Part shown: positions 43,015 through 52,591 of the stretch, piece by piece
Layout: the number at the start of each line of letters is the position of its first letter
Position numbering within the stretch: the stretch's first letter is position 1
From: Pseudomonadales bacterium
Lineage (GTDB): Bacteria > Pseudomonadota > Gammaproteobacteria > Pseudomonadales > Azotimanducaceae
Reading direction: 5' to 3'
DNA length: 64,000 nt
NCBI GenBank assembly: GCA_024234635.1
Contig: JACKNX010000004.1
Coordinates: forward strand, 258,249-322,248
The notes under the pieces: generated by a model
What the model saw: only the letters and a program-made list of their open reading frames with translations
Database searches by the model: none
What the model was told of the DNA's origin: nothing
Translations under genes and position numbers: made by a program

Positions 43015-46000
43015 GGCGGGGTGATGGTCACCTGTTGCCTGTCGACCGCGCCCAGCACCCGGAGCGCCGGTCGGTACATATCCTCCAGCGACGGCGGCGG
43101 TATGACATAGGTGCCCGGCGTCACCGCTCGCAGCAAGTAGTACAGTCTTGTCGAACTGCCCTCGTAGAGCGTCAGCGCCGCGACATAGCGGTCGTCGCGA
43201 TACTCCTCGAATCGCGCCCCGCTGTCGCCGATGACATCCGTCAGACGCACATCGTCAACCGTCACGTCCGCCCACGGCGCGCGATCCGTGAGATTGAGAT
43301 TCTCCACCTCCAGCCCGCCAGGTGTCAGGTCGACCACCAGCGCATCCGCCATCGTCTGTCGACCGCTCACCGTCAGCACCGCGACCAGCACGTCACCCTC
43401 CCGCAGGGGCTCGCCCTGCCACGGCGAACCGTTCGCGCGATACCACGCACGTTCGATCTTCATGTCCTCGCGTGACAGCACCGGCGCCCTGCGCGGCACG
43501 CCCGCCACTTCCTGGGTGACAAACAGGCTGCCCGCGGCCGTCGGGGTGAGCGTCAGTCCGCCGCGCTGTTCCACCGGGGTGAGTGTATGGCTGAAATAGG
43601 CGATGCTGGGACGCGCACTACCCTGCGCAAGCCCCTGTACCGTGAAGCCGTCACCGGCCGAAGCCAGCGCGCGACCCAGCCGAACCACGGCGATGGCTTC
43701 CTGCGTGGAGAGCCAGTACGCGCTGGTGCGTGCATTGCCCTGTTCGCCCAGCAGCTGACGCGCGGCCGCAAAGGCCGCCGTATCGATGGCATCGTTTCGG
43801 AGTTCGTTTTCGTGCACCAGTGCGGCGATCAGAACTGCGTCCCGCAGATCGCTGCCGTAGTCACCAAGCCAGGCCGGGCGCTGCCACTGCCGCTCGCTCA
43901 CTTCCTTCAGGGCCGCGTCCGCGCGTTCGCGATCGCCCTGCAGGGCCAGCGCCACCCCAAGCTGCGCCAGGGGCAGGGGCGTGAGCAGTTTGCCGCGTTC
44001 GTTGTCGAACAGCGCCCGCAGCGTGCCCAGCGGCGCCTTGCCGACTTTGGCCAGCACGTAACCCGCATGCGCCATTTCCGCGAGACGCCGGTGTTCGTAC
44101 TGCTCGTAGCCATAGTCCGTGTTGCCGCCCTTGAGCAGATCCGCCTGCAGCCGCTCCAGCGCGCGGTCGAGCAGCAGCGACGGCACAGTGAAACCCGCTT
44201 CCTTCGCCAGCAGCGCCATCTCCGTCACGTAGGGCGTGAGGCTGGTATCGGCATCGAAATCACCCGGCCATAGCGCAAAGTGGCCAGCACCGTTCTGCAT
44301 CGACGACAGACGCGCGAACGCCTTGTCCAGCAGCGAGGCGCGGCCCGCCAGAGAGACATCCAGCGGCTGCCCCCGGAAATCGCGGATACTCTCCGCGGCT
44401 ACACCGAACCTGGCGCGGGTGGTCTCGTCCAGCAGGACCAGTGGCAGCGCCTTGCTCACCGTCTGTTCCGCACAGCCGTACGGATAGCGCAGCAGGTCCA
44501 GCGCCGCCTGCGCATAGGGCAACGGCGGCAGCCGGCCGATGGTCAGGCGCTGTACCACGGAGTCGGGGAACAGCCCCTCGGTCAGCGACGCGTCCGCGCG
44601 TACCGGAGCATTGCCCGCCTGCGAGGCGATCGTCAGACGCTGCACCGCCGGCCAGGCGGGACGCACCACGACAGCGAACGTGCGCTCGCTCGTCACGGAC
44701 CTGCCCACCAGCCGCACATGCACGTGGGCCGTGCCGAAGCCGTCCGCGGCCGTCAGCGGGATGGCGAGGCTTGCGTGGGCGTTGTCCGGCACGGACACCT
44801 CCGCCGCGGCCTGCGCAAGGCGTACCGGCCCGTCAGAGGTGAGGGTCAGCGTGTAGCGATCATCCCCGCCGCTGGCGTTGTCGATATCCAGCGTCAGCCG
44901 GCTGACATCGCCGGGCGCCAGAACGCGCGGCAGCGACCCCTGCAGCACCACGGGGGCGCGTACCAGCGTGTCGGCCTCCGCATTGGCATAACCCGCCTCG
45001 CCATATACAAGTGCCCGCACGCGCAGGGTGCCGTTGAAGTCAGGTACGGGCAGGGAAACGTGTGCCATGCCGTCTGCATCCAGCATCACCGGTGCGGAGG
45101 CCAGGTCGACGATGTTCACCTCGGCGTCCGGCCGTCGGGCCTGGGGCAGACCGGTCAGTTCGGCGTCGCCGCCGTAGCGCAGGCGCGCCTGTACGCCGGC
45201 AAAACTCTCGATGACGCGGCCATAGACGTCATACGCATCCACCCCCAGACGCCGCCGGGCAAAGAACCACGCCGCCGCGTCCGGCACGCCAAAGCGCGTG
45301 ATGTTGAGCACGCCCGCGTCCGTGGCCGTCACACGCACCGCGGCTTGCTTCCCGGCCAGTTCCGGTACCCGCAGGGTCAGTTCCAGCGCATTTCCCGGCC
45401 GCATGTCGGCGGGCGCGGAAAGCTGTGCCGTCAGCGCGCGGTCCGCCCGCGCCAGCGGCACGTGCGCGATGCCCACGGCGCGATTCGGCGTGATCGCATC
45501 GGCGCTGGAGCCCGGGCGGAACACCAGTACGGTGAGGTAGAGATCGTGCCGATTCCAGGCAGCATCCAGCGGCACGGAGACGCGGGTGCCGGCAGCGACA
45601 TCGAGTGTCTGGCTCCACAACAGATGATCACTTTCCAGCAGCACCAGCGCCGGCCCCGCGTGTGGTGGTGTAATGGTTGCGGTCACCTGTTCGCCAGCTG
45701 CGTACGCCGGCTTGTCAAGCACCACCCGCACCTTGTCCGGTCGCGCTTCACTTCCCGGGCCGTCACCGCCCCAGCCAGCGTCGAACGGCTGGCGCAGCAA
45801 CAGACCGCTGGACGGATCGCGGATTTCCACCCGGTAGCCACCCCACTCGACCGGCACCGCGAGATGTCCGCGTGCGCCCGCGGCGATGGTCATCGTCTCT
45901 TCGTGCACGGTCTCGTCACGGGTGACGTAGTCAAAACGCCAGCCGGCGCCTTCCTCGAATTGCCACTGGTAGTCCCGCACTTCGCGGATCACCTTTACCG

Positions 46001-47906
46001 CAAGGCCGGCGGCGGCGAGCAGGTCACCCGCGGCGTTGGTACGGATCACCTCAAATTCCGCCCGGTCACCCGGCGCAGCACCGTCCGCCATGTCGAACAG
46101 CGGGCGGATGCCCACCAGTTCGTCCGCGGGCCACAGGGTTCGCTTCAGGCTGCGCGACACCGCCCGCCCCCCGGTCTCGTAGACGCTGCCGCCGACGGTG
46201 ATCCGCACCGGCGCCGTCACCGTCACGCCGTCCAGCACCGTAACCGGTACCGCCAGTCGCCCGCCGGCATCGAGGCGGGCATCCACGACGTCGTCCGGGG
46301 TCGCCGGCAGTTCCATGCGCGCATCGCCAAACCAGTAGTCCGCAAACGCCGCCACCGGATGCGGTTCGCGCACCAGTGCAAGCCGGGCGGAAAAGCGGTT
46401 GCCCGCGGCCGGCGCGCCATGCAGGTAGGCGGCCGTGACGTTCAGCGGCAGCGATTCGCCGGGGTGCAGCGCCTCAACGGCCGAAGCCAGCTCCAGCGTC
46501 ATGCGCTCGGGCAGAAATTCCTCCACGCGGAACGCAAACGCCTGGTCCGACGCCTCCGCCTCCGGGTCCGTACTGAAACTCACGGACCAGCGTCCGGTCG
46601 CCGCATCCTCCGGCAGATCGCGGCCGAATTCGTAGTAACCCAGATCCCCGGCGTCCAGGCGCGTGCGCGCCAACGCCCGGCCGTCGGGCTGATGCAAGGT
46701 GGCGAACACCGGCTGCGCCGGCAGGACCCGGCCATCGTGATCGCGTAACAGCGCCGATACACGCACGTGTTCCCCGGGCCGGTAAAGATCACGACTGGCC
46801 CAGGGAAATATCTCCGCCGGCTGCTCGCGCCGCCCGGTTACCGCAAACTCGGACAGATCGAGAGCAGGCTGGTTGAACGGCATCACCGCCAGGTCCTCAC
46901 CGTCGCGGGCCAGCATCAGGTGCTGCCCGTTCAGCGCATAGCCGTCGAACGTCGCCATGCCGTCGCCATCCGTCTCCGCGGTCGCGACCACAATGCCCTT
47001 CGGATCACGGATGCTCAGTCGCACGCCCGCTTTTGCCCGACCGGACTCCAGCGACGCGGCATGGACGACCAGGCTCTGCGGATAGACACGCAGGTGCAGG
47101 CCGATGTCCGTGACCAGGAACAGGCTCGTATCCTGTTCGTAGGCGAACGTGCCGGCCTGTTTCATCACCGCAAAGTAGAGGCCGGGCGCAGCCAGCTCGT
47201 CGATGTCACGCACGGGCAGATAACTCACCGACCGCTCGTTGGGTTTGCCGCTGACGGCAAAACGCGCAGCGTAGGCGGCATCCGCGTAACCGGCCATCTG
47301 CGCAAGCGACCAGTAGCTGCGTCGCCCGCCGCGACTGAAATCGTCGAGGAATTTCGACAGGTCGCGGTCGCGGACCTTGAGAAACTCCACATCCACCTCA
47401 CCGACGTTCACCGTGACGATGGGCAGACCGCGGGTTTCGTGCATGGGCAGCACGCTGCCCTGACTGGCGAAGCCGAGCACCGGTTGCAGTGGCCCGGTAT
47501 GGACATCCCGGCTGAGGTCACTGCCGATGGTCGAACCGTCGGTTGCCGCCAGCGCGGCGTGCACGGTGAGCCGGTAATCGCGATTGCTTTCCACGTAGGG
47601 GAAACGGATGGCGGTGCCGTCGTCCTCCAGCACCCAGCTCCCCTGCGGAATACCGCCGTCCGCATCGTTCAGGGTGAGCAGTTCGTCGAACTTCTGCGCG
47701 CCGGCCAGCGGGCGGGAGAACGTGAGCACAATGGACGCACGGCCGTCGTAGGTACCGTGCCCGGCCGAGACGAGGCCAAAGCCGTCAATCGTCGCAGCGG
47801 GCGCAGGGGCCGCATCCTCGGCGGGCTCCGCAGGGTCGTTTGCCGCGCCACCGCATCCGCCCAGCAGAAACAGCATTGCCACCAGCATTAGCATTACGCC
47901 GCGCAT
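43011..47906 (-). CDS. Bacterial alpha-2-macroglobulin lipoprotein (YfhM-like)
   Basis: A 1631-residue lipoprotein with signal peptide and lipobox (LGGC, lipidated C18), macroglobulin-like domains through most of the length, and the thioester motif GCAEQ in LLRYPYGCAEQTVSK followed by the alpha-helical thioester domain and a C-terminal receptor-like domain. It traps proteases that damage the envelope, and works with PBP1C, encoded directly downstream. The ATG at 47906 follows GGAGAAGG; an upstream ATG is not needed. Conservation of the thioester suggests type I trapping. Confidence 0.95.
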   Translation of the reverse strand: MRGVMLMLVAMLFLLGGCGGAANDPAEPAEDAAPAPAATIDGFGLVSAGHGTYDGRASIVLTFSRPLAGAQKFDELLTLNDADGGIPQGSWVLEDDGTAIRFPYVESNRDYRLTVHAALAATDGSTIGSDLSRDVHTGPLQPVLGFASQGSVLPMHETRGLPIVTVNVGEVDVEFLKVRDRDLSKFLDDFSRGGRRSYWSLAQMAGYADAAYAARFAVSGKPNERSVSYLPVRDIDELAAPGLYFAVMKQAGTFAYEQDTSLFLVTDIGLHLRVYPQSLVVHAASLESGRAKAGVRLSIRDPKGIVVATAETDGDGMATFDGYALNGQHLMLARDGEDLAVMPFNQPALDLSEFAVTGRREQPAEIFPWASRDLYRPGEHVRVSALLRDHDGRVLPAQPVFATLHQPDGRALARTRLDAGDLGYYEFGRDLPEDAATGRWSVSFSTDPEAEASDQAFAFRVEEFLPERMTLELASAVEALHPGESLPLNVTAAYLHGAPAAGNRFSARLALVREPHPVAAFADYWFGDARMELPATPDDVVDARLDAGGRLAVPVTVLDGVTVTAPVRITVGGSVYETGGRAVSRSLKRTLWPADELVGIRPLFDMADGAAPGDRAEFEVIRTNAAGDLLAAAGLAVKVIREVRDYQWQFEEGAGWRFDYVTRDETVHEETMTIAAGARGHLAVPVEWGGYRVEIRDPSSGLLLRQPFDAGWGGDGPGSEARPDKVRVVLDKPAYAAGEQVTATITPPHAGPALVLLESDHLLWSQTLDVAAGTRVSVPLDAAWNRHDLYLTVLVFRPGSSADAITPNRAVGIAHVPLARADRALTAQLSAPADMRPGNALELTLRVPELAGKQAAVRVTATDAGVLNITRFGVPDAAAWFFARRRLGVDAYDVYGRVIESFAGVQARLRYGGDAELTGLPQARRPDAEVNIVDLASAPVMLDADGMAHVSLPVPDFNGTLRVRALVYGEAGYANAEADTLVRAPVVLQGSLPRVLAPGDVSRLTLDIDNASGGDDRYTLTLTSDGPVRLAQAAAEVSVPDNAHASLAIPLTAADGFGTAHVHVRLVGRSVTSERTFAVVVRPAWPAVQRLTIASQAGNAPVRADASLTEGLFPDSVVQRLTIGRLPPLPYAQAALDLLRYPYGCAEQTVSKALPLVLLDETTRARFGVAAESIRDFRGQPLDVSLAGRASLLDKAFARLSSMQNGAGHFALWPGDFDADTSLTPYVTEMALLAKEAGFTVPSLLLDRALERLQADLLKGGNTDYGYEQYEHRRLAEMAHAGYVLAKVGKAPLGTLRALFDNERGKLLTPLPLAQLGVALALQGDRERADAALKEVSERQWQRPAWLGDYGSDLRDAVLIAALVHENELRNDAIDTAAFAAARQLLGEQGNARTSAYWLSTQEAIAVVRLGRALASAGDGFTVQGLAQGSARPSIAYFSHTLTPVEQRGGLTLTPTAAGSLFVTQEVAGVPRRAPVLSREDMKIERAWYRANGSPWQGEPLREGDVLVAVLTVSGRQTMADALVVDLTPGGLEVENLNLTDRAPWADVTVDDVRLTDVIGDSGARFEEYRDDRYVAALTLYEGSSTRLYYLLRAVTPGTYVIPPPSLEDMYRPALRVLGAVDRQQVTITPP

Positions 47907-48016
47907 CACCTTCTCCGCCCCGCACGAATGGGATGCACAGTGTACGTGCCGCACCGTCCGCATTCACTGGCCAGCGCCGCCACCACAATCGGCGGGGGCG
48001 TCGTCGACCTGGATTG

Positions 48017-49882
48017 TCAGTTGTCACAGCCCCCGGCGACGATGGGTATCGACAGGGTGACCGACGAACCTGCCTGGGAGGAGTCGGTGTGCAGCGATCC
48101 GCCCATGGCGGCCAGGCGCTTGCGCATGATGCCGAGCCCCCGGCCCCCGCCCTTCGCCGCCAGGCCACCGACCCCGTCGTCCACGATACGAACAGTCAGA
48201 CTGCCCCCGTCGGCATGAGCGTACAGCGTGATGCTGCTGGCGCGGGCGTGGCGCAGCGCATTGCTGACGGCCTCCTGGATGCAGCGATACACCTGTAACG
48301 TACGCTCGACGCCAAGGGCGCAACGGTCCGGGAGGTCGACTTCCCAGTTCAGGACCACGCCATGAGTGTCCAGCAGGGACTGCAGGCGACCACGCAACAC
48401 GCCGAGCGCGCTGCCGAAGTCATCGGCAAGATCAGGATCGAGCGAATCCATCACCAGGCGCAACTCCTGCAGGCTCAGCTGCAGGGCGTCCGTCAAGGCG
48501 GGATCGGCATCCGGACGCTGGCGCATCGCCTGGATCAGCGCCGCCAGACGGCCGCCCACGCCGTCGTGCATATCCCGCAGCAGCCGTTGTCGCTCGTTGG
48601 CCAGCAGAAGCGCCCTGGTCCGCTCGGCTTCACGCTCGAAACTTGCCGCAAGTGCCGCCTCCTTGGCTGCGAGTTCGGTGTTCAACATCTCGTTGATCGC
48701 CTGCTCGGATTCGTAGAGTCGGATGTTGCGATGAAACAGGCAGGCGACGATTGCCACCACGAATAGCGGGAAGGACCGGGTAAGCGAATAAAAATAGAAG
48801 ATGCCCAGCACCTGTGCCACCACATCGAAGATGGCGGCCGAAATCACCAGGAATACCGCGCTCGACTCGACGATGGTGGTATCGCTGTCAACGAAGTAGT
48901 GCCGTACCGCCTTCACCAGCAGACCGATGCAGATGGCCACCTGGTAGGTATCCCCCAGCCAGGCTTCCAGCCGCTCCGGGGCGAGCGTCGGCACCAGCGT
49001 GGCGTACAGCCCCAGACTGACAAAGTATGCCAGCGTGGCAACCAGGCGGTGGGTGCGCCGGTTCTGTCCCGACCAGAGATCGAAGAAATTGAACAGCGCC
49101 AGATACACGAGGTTGAGCAGCGCGAAGTAGTACGCGGCGCGCCAGCTTTCGGACCATGGGAAGTCGAACCACAATCGGTACAGACTGAGCAGCGCCCAGC
49201 TGAGCGCCGCCACGGCAAACCACGCCAGGAGGGCACGCTGGCGCACGAGCGGCAGGAGCAGCAACACCAGACCGCCCAGCGTCAGCCCGCCGATGGCGGT
49301 GATCCTTGGCCATTCGTAATAGGTGAAGAAGCGACGTTCCAGCGCTTCGGCAAGCACGTCATGCGGGCCGATGAACGCGCCCCGGAAGCTGGCTGGTTTG
49401 GCGCGGCGTGCGAGCACGAGATCCACCACGTCCGTACCGTCTCCTCTCAGCAGGGCCGCGGGCAGGCGCGTCAGCCACGTACGCTTCCCCTTGAGACCAG
49501 GCACCGGCGCCAACACGCCTTTGACCTCCAGCCGATAGCCATTCAGGAACAGTGCGAAGCTGTCGGTGTTGTAGCTTGGCGCGATGGCCAGATCGTCCCC
49601 GGGCGGCGTCGTCGGCACTGGCATGCGCACGGCGAAGTAGCACGGCTGCGCGCAGGTGCGCCAGGTATACAGATCAGATGCAGGTTCCCAGGTGGCGTTC
49701 CCGGGAATCACCGGGCTGCCCAGTTCCCGGGTCACCACCGAGAAGTCGCCATGGAACCAGTCCATTCCGTCCGAGCTGTTGGTGACCAGAAGGCTGAACG
49801 TCAGCCAGTACGCGATCAGCGCCACTGCAATCACCATGAGCAGACGCGTCGACCGCCCGACCTGTCCTGTGTTCACCCGCAC
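48017..49882 (-). CDS. NarL-type sensor histidine kinase
   Basis: A 621-residue membrane sensor kinase. An N-terminal helix (about 13-33) is followed by a periplasmic domain (about 35-190) with two cysteines in TCAQPCYF, seven hydrophobic segments (about 195-385) resembling a 7TMR-DISM sensor, a coiled coil (390-430), and a HisKA_3 dimerisation domain with phospho-acceptor H439 in RDMHDGVGG; the ATPase domain ends with GGRGLGIMRKR. The ligand is unknown. It lies 73 bp downstream of its response regulator. Confidence 0.92.
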   Translation of the reverse strand: MRVNTGQVGRSTRLLMVIAVALIAYWLTFSLLVTNSSDGMDWFHGDFSVVTRELGSPVIPGNATWEPASDLYTWRTCAQPCYFAVRMPVPTTPPGDDLAIAPSYNTDSFALFLNGYRLEVKGVLAPVPGLKGKRTWLTRLPAALLRGDGTDVVDLVLARRAKPASFRGAFIGPHDVLAEALERRFFTYYEWPRITAIGGLTLGGLVLLLLPLVRQRALLAWFAVAALSWALLSLYRLWFDFPWSESWRAAYYFALLNLVYLALFNFFDLWSGQNRRTHRLVATLAYFVSLGLYATLVPTLAPERLEAWLGDTYQVAICIGLLVKAVRHYFVDSDTTIVESSAVFLVISAAIFDVVAQVLGIFYFYSLTRSFPLFVVAIVACLFHRNIRLYESEQAINEMLNTELAAKEAALAASFEREAERTRALLLANERQRLLRDMHDGVGGRLAALIQAMRQRPDADPALTDALQLSLQELRLVMDSLDPDLADDFGSALGVLRGRLQSLLDTHGVVLNWEVDLPDRCALGVERTLQVYRCIQEAVSNALRHARASSITLYAHADGGSLTVRIVDDGVGGLAAKGGGRGLGIMRKRLAAMGGSLHTDSSQAGSSVTLSIPIVAGGCDN

Positions 49883-49955
49883 CCGCCCCCGGAAGCCGCA
49901 GCTGTCATGTCACCGTCGATGCCAGCCGCGTATCAGCCCGCCGGTCACACTGACA

Positions 49956-50624
49956 TCAGACATCATCCAGCGACAGTATGCCGCGCTTGAGTGCCTGATT
50001 GATGGCTTCCGTGCGGGAGTTCACGCGCAGCTTGCGGTAGATGCTCTTCACGTGATCACCGACCGTGTGGCGGGACACCCGGTGATTCACGGCAACTTCC
50101 CGATAGCTGTAGCCATGGGCAAGCGCGCGTAGTGTCTGCATTTCCCGCGGGCTGAGGTGGCCGTTTGCGTCGTCGATGCCGTCCACATTCCCCGAGGGCA
50201 CCTCGCGAAAGCGCCTGAGCAGATAGGCCGCCACTTTCGCGGACAGCGGACAGTCGCCCGCATGCACCTGCCGGATGGCGTCGAACAGATGTGAATCCCC
50301 TTTCAGATGATAGCCATGGGCACCGGCACGAATGGCCGCCACTACATGCGCCTCGTCCTCGAACACCGTCAGCGCCAGCACTTGCGCGCCAGCCGCCACC
50401 AGCCGGGGGATCAGTTCGACGCCGTCCCCGTCCGGCAGACCCAGGTCCACCACCCACACGTCTCCCGCCCGCACGGGCAGGCACCTCGCCTCCGCCAGGG
50501 TGGCCGCGTACGCTGGCGGCGCCAGCCAGGACAACGCCCGCGCGCGGGTGCTGAAGGCCTGCACAAAATCGTCGTCGTCCTCCACCAGCACCAGCGATAT
50601 CGGTCGTTCAGGAACACAATCCAT
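49956..50624 (-). CDS. NarL/FixJ-family response regulator
   Basis: A 222-residue regulator with a receiver domain (phospho-acceptor D60 in VVDLGLPDGDG, acidic pocket EDDDD at 15-19, conserved T and K in LTVFED and LKGDS) and a LuxR-type HTH (LSPREMQTLRALAHGYSYREVAVNHRVSRHTVGDHVKSIYRKL). It is the likely partner of the sensor kinase that follows in the same orientation. An in-frame ATG 36 bp upstream is possible; both have G-rich sequences close before them. Confidence 0.92.
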   Translation of the reverse strand: MDCVPERPISLVLVEDDDDFVQAFSTRARALSWLAPPAYAATLAEARCLPVRAGDVWVVDLGLPDGDGVELIPRLVAAGAQVLALTVFEDEAHVVAAIRAGAHGYHLKGDSHLFDAIRQVHAGDCPLSAKVAAYLLRRFREVPSGNVDGIDDANGHLSPREMQTLRALAHGYSYREVAVNHRVSRHTVGDHVKSIYRKLRVNSRTEAINQALKRGILSLDDV

Positions 50625-51083
50625 CCCCCGATGGTAGACAAGCCCCGTCCACCCAGCCATCCCCCGCAGATTGGGGGTACGCGCCGCGATTCCCGCTGAC
50701 TCCGATTGCGTACCAGCTCACATCCGCGACGCGACTCCCGAATACACGGGATGCCGCGCCGCGCTTCGCCTTTTGATACTCCTCGCGTCGCCCTGGCGAC
50801 AGACCCTTTTCAGGAACAGGAGGTTTCAAACGTTGATCAGACGTTGATCACACGTTGATCAGGAAAAGTGGCGTGAAACCTAGAGCTACAGCGGTGCTTC
50901 CGCCACTCGCCACCTGTCGACCTCTCAAAAATACCCCCTTTTGTACCCCCAACGGCAGTGGCTGTCGTTGTGCGTCGCTGGAAGTCGGCGGCACTCGTCG
51001 GGGATAGCGTGAGCAACAGACACCATAGCACTTGTGATCGGTCGATCCGATCCAGGTCACCAGGTCTCGTGGAGTCGCGACGT
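50625..51083. other. Junction between chromosomal genes and accessory region
   Basis: No gene is supported. Two repeat signals are present: three direct copies of ACGTTGATCA (listed separately) and TACCCCC repeated at 50932-50938 and 50944-50950 (period 12), near a T-rich stretch. The minus-strand reading frames through the region (for example 50837-51193) lack start signals and known motifs. The location, between a housekeeping two-component system and accessory genes, fits an attachment site or the scar of one, but no tRNA or integrase is seen. Confidence 0.45.
50830..50861. repeat. Three direct repeats of ACGTTGATCA
   Basis: Exact copies start at 50830, 50841 and 50852, a constant period of 11 bp, which is close to one helical turn. 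Such phased short repeats are typical binding sites for a recombinase, directionality factor or initiator. They lie between the response regulator gene and the ArsR gene. Confidence 0.85.
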
Positions 51084-51401
51084 TCATCCATCTCTGTGTG
51101 AACCCGCGTTGCACACGGCCACATCGAGGGCATCGAGCTTGTCCATCCAGAAGCGCTTGAGTCCGTCGACCCAAGTCGCCAGCTCGTCGACACCTTCCTT
51201 GTCGAGTTCGTAGATTCGCCACTGCGCCTCTACGCGCACATGCACGAGCTTCGCAGCTCGGAGCGTCTTCAGGTGCTGCGAAATCGCGGAGGGGCTGATG
51301 TCGAATCGACCGGCAATCTCTCCGGAAGACAGTGGCCCGTGAGCCAATGTCTCGACGATCTGGCGGCGGGTGGGGTCCGCAAGGGCAGCAAAGCCATTCA
51401 T
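51084..51401 (-). CDS. ArsR-family winged-helix repressor
   Basis: A 105-residue regulator: LADPTRRQIVETLAHGPLSSGEIAGRFDISPSAISQHLKTLRAAKLVHVRVEAQWRIYELDKEGVDELATWVDGLKRFW. There is no CxC metal motif in the HTH, so it belongs to the metal-free group (SdpR-like) often linked to transport, lipid or stress genes. Its target is unclear because no partner gene follows downstream; the adjacent DNA is non-coding. Promoter region is AT-rich (51402-51440). Confidence 0.9.
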   Translation of the reverse strand: MNGFAALADPTRRQIVETLAHGPLSSGEIAGRFDISPSAISQHLKTLRAAKLVHVRVEAQWRIYELDKEGVDELATWVDGLKRFWMDKLDALDVAVCNAGSHRDG

Positions 51402-51706
51402 TCTATGATAATGTTCTCTGAACTTAATTAAGTCAATGCTACATCTATGACGGGAACGATGTCACCCAAGGCGGCGGCGAACGAGCGACGAGCGCTGGGG
51501 CAGTGGCTTCGCGCGTGCACTGCTTTCTCGATTCGGTCGCAGACACGGGTGCTGTCTCACTCATAGGGTACGTCGACGGGAGCGCGGCTCCCGGTTTCGT
51601 GAACGGAGGAGCATGGGCAAGATCGACCGGCCCACCGGGGGACAACCGATGAGATACCGATAGCGGGGATCGAACTATGGTGGCGCGGATCACGAGGACA
51701 TAGTGC
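51402..51706. other. Intergenic region, probably decayed coding DNA
   Basis: An AT-rich stretch (51402-51445: GATAATGTTCTC, AACTTAATTAAG) probably holds the arsR promoter. From 51446 to about 51655 the sequence has several short open frames in different phases, for example one reading RVHCFLDSVADTG and then AVSLIGYVDGSAAPGF, which end in stops within 40-50 codons. This looks like the residue of a gene, but no family could be named. Confidence 0.4.
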
Positions 51707-52591
51707 ATGGATTTACGCCATCTTCGATACTTCATCGCCGTCGCCGAAGAGCTGCATTTTGGACGAGCTGCCGAACGACTGAACATCGAGCAATCTCCCC
51801 TCTCGCGCACCATCAAGAAGCTGGAATCCGAGCTGGGCGTCGTCCTGCTCGAACGCACGTCCCGAGGCACACGGCTGACGTGGGCCGGACAAGTCTTCCT
51901 GGAGGATGCCCGCCGGGTGCTGCTCTGCCTCGAACAAGCCAAGACCAACGCGAAGGCTGCATCCACCGGCTACCGCGGCACTCTCCGCATAGCATTGTCC
52001 GACGGCATCGCACGCAGCCGCCTGACCGCCTTGCTCGCACTGTGCAGGGAAGAAGAACCCGAGGTCGAGATCCGGTTGTTCGAGATACCGTTCTCCAAGC
52101 AACTGAAGGGGCTTAGCAACGATCTGTACGACGCGGGTTTCGCTTTGGCCGATGAGGTCGAGGACGGGATCGTCGCCGAGCCCGTTTGGCACGACCCATT
52201 GGTCGTGGCCGTACCTTCCAGGCATCCCTTGTTGGCTCACCGGCGCGTGCCACTCCACGAAGTGGTCAACTACCCTCTGGTACTCTGCCATCCAGAAGTT
52301 TGCGAGGGATGCAGTCAGCAATTGGAGCGCGTGCTTCGAACGGTGGACACGCAGCCCGTCGTGGCCGAGCATGTGGCCACGCACGATTTGATGTTGACAC
52401 TGGTGGCCGCAGGCTACGGGGTCGGCTTCTCCAGCGCCGCACATCTCGAAGCCATCCATCACAAGGACGTGGTGGCCCGGCCGTTGGCCGGCCGCTCGTT
52501 CATGATGACGACCTTCCTGCTGAGGCCGGACAACGAACCATCCGAACAGTTGAGAAACTTCATCCGGCGCGTCAACCACGTCGGCGCCTGA
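51707..52591 (+). CDS. LysR-family transcriptional regulator
   Basis: A 294-residue LysR regulator with N-terminal winged HTH (MDLRHLRYFIAVAEELHFGRAAERLNIEQSPLSRTIKKLESELGVVLLER, residues 1-50) and a substrate-binding domain to about 290. The effector is unknown. It is divergent from the ArsR gene but no obvious metabolic target lies next to it. Its neighbours on the right are ICE genes, so it may be ICE cargo. Confidence 0.93.
   Translation: MDLRHLRYFIAVAEELHFGRAAERLNIEQSPLSRTIKKLESELGVVLLERTSRGTRLTWAGQVFLEDARRVLLCLEQAKTNAKAASTGYRGTLRIALSDGIARSRLTALLALCREEEPEVEIRLFEIPFSKQLKGLSNDLYDAGFALADEVEDGIVAEPVWHDPLVVAVPSRHPLLAHRRVPLHEVVNYPLVLCHPEVCEGCSQQLERVLRTVDTQPVVAEHVATHDLMLTLVAAGYGVGFSSAAHLEAIHHKDVVARPLAGRSFMMTTFLLRPDNEPSEQLRNFIRRVNHVGA

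Noticed and set aside
44280..46748. 822-codon + strand frame opposite the alpha-2-macroglobulin gene
   Set aside because: Arg/His/Gln-rich translation without motif; the opposite strand encodes a recognisable thioester protein.
50837..51222. Minus-strand frames between the response regulator and ArsR
   Set aside because: They overlap ArsR in another frame, include repeat sequence and show no domain.
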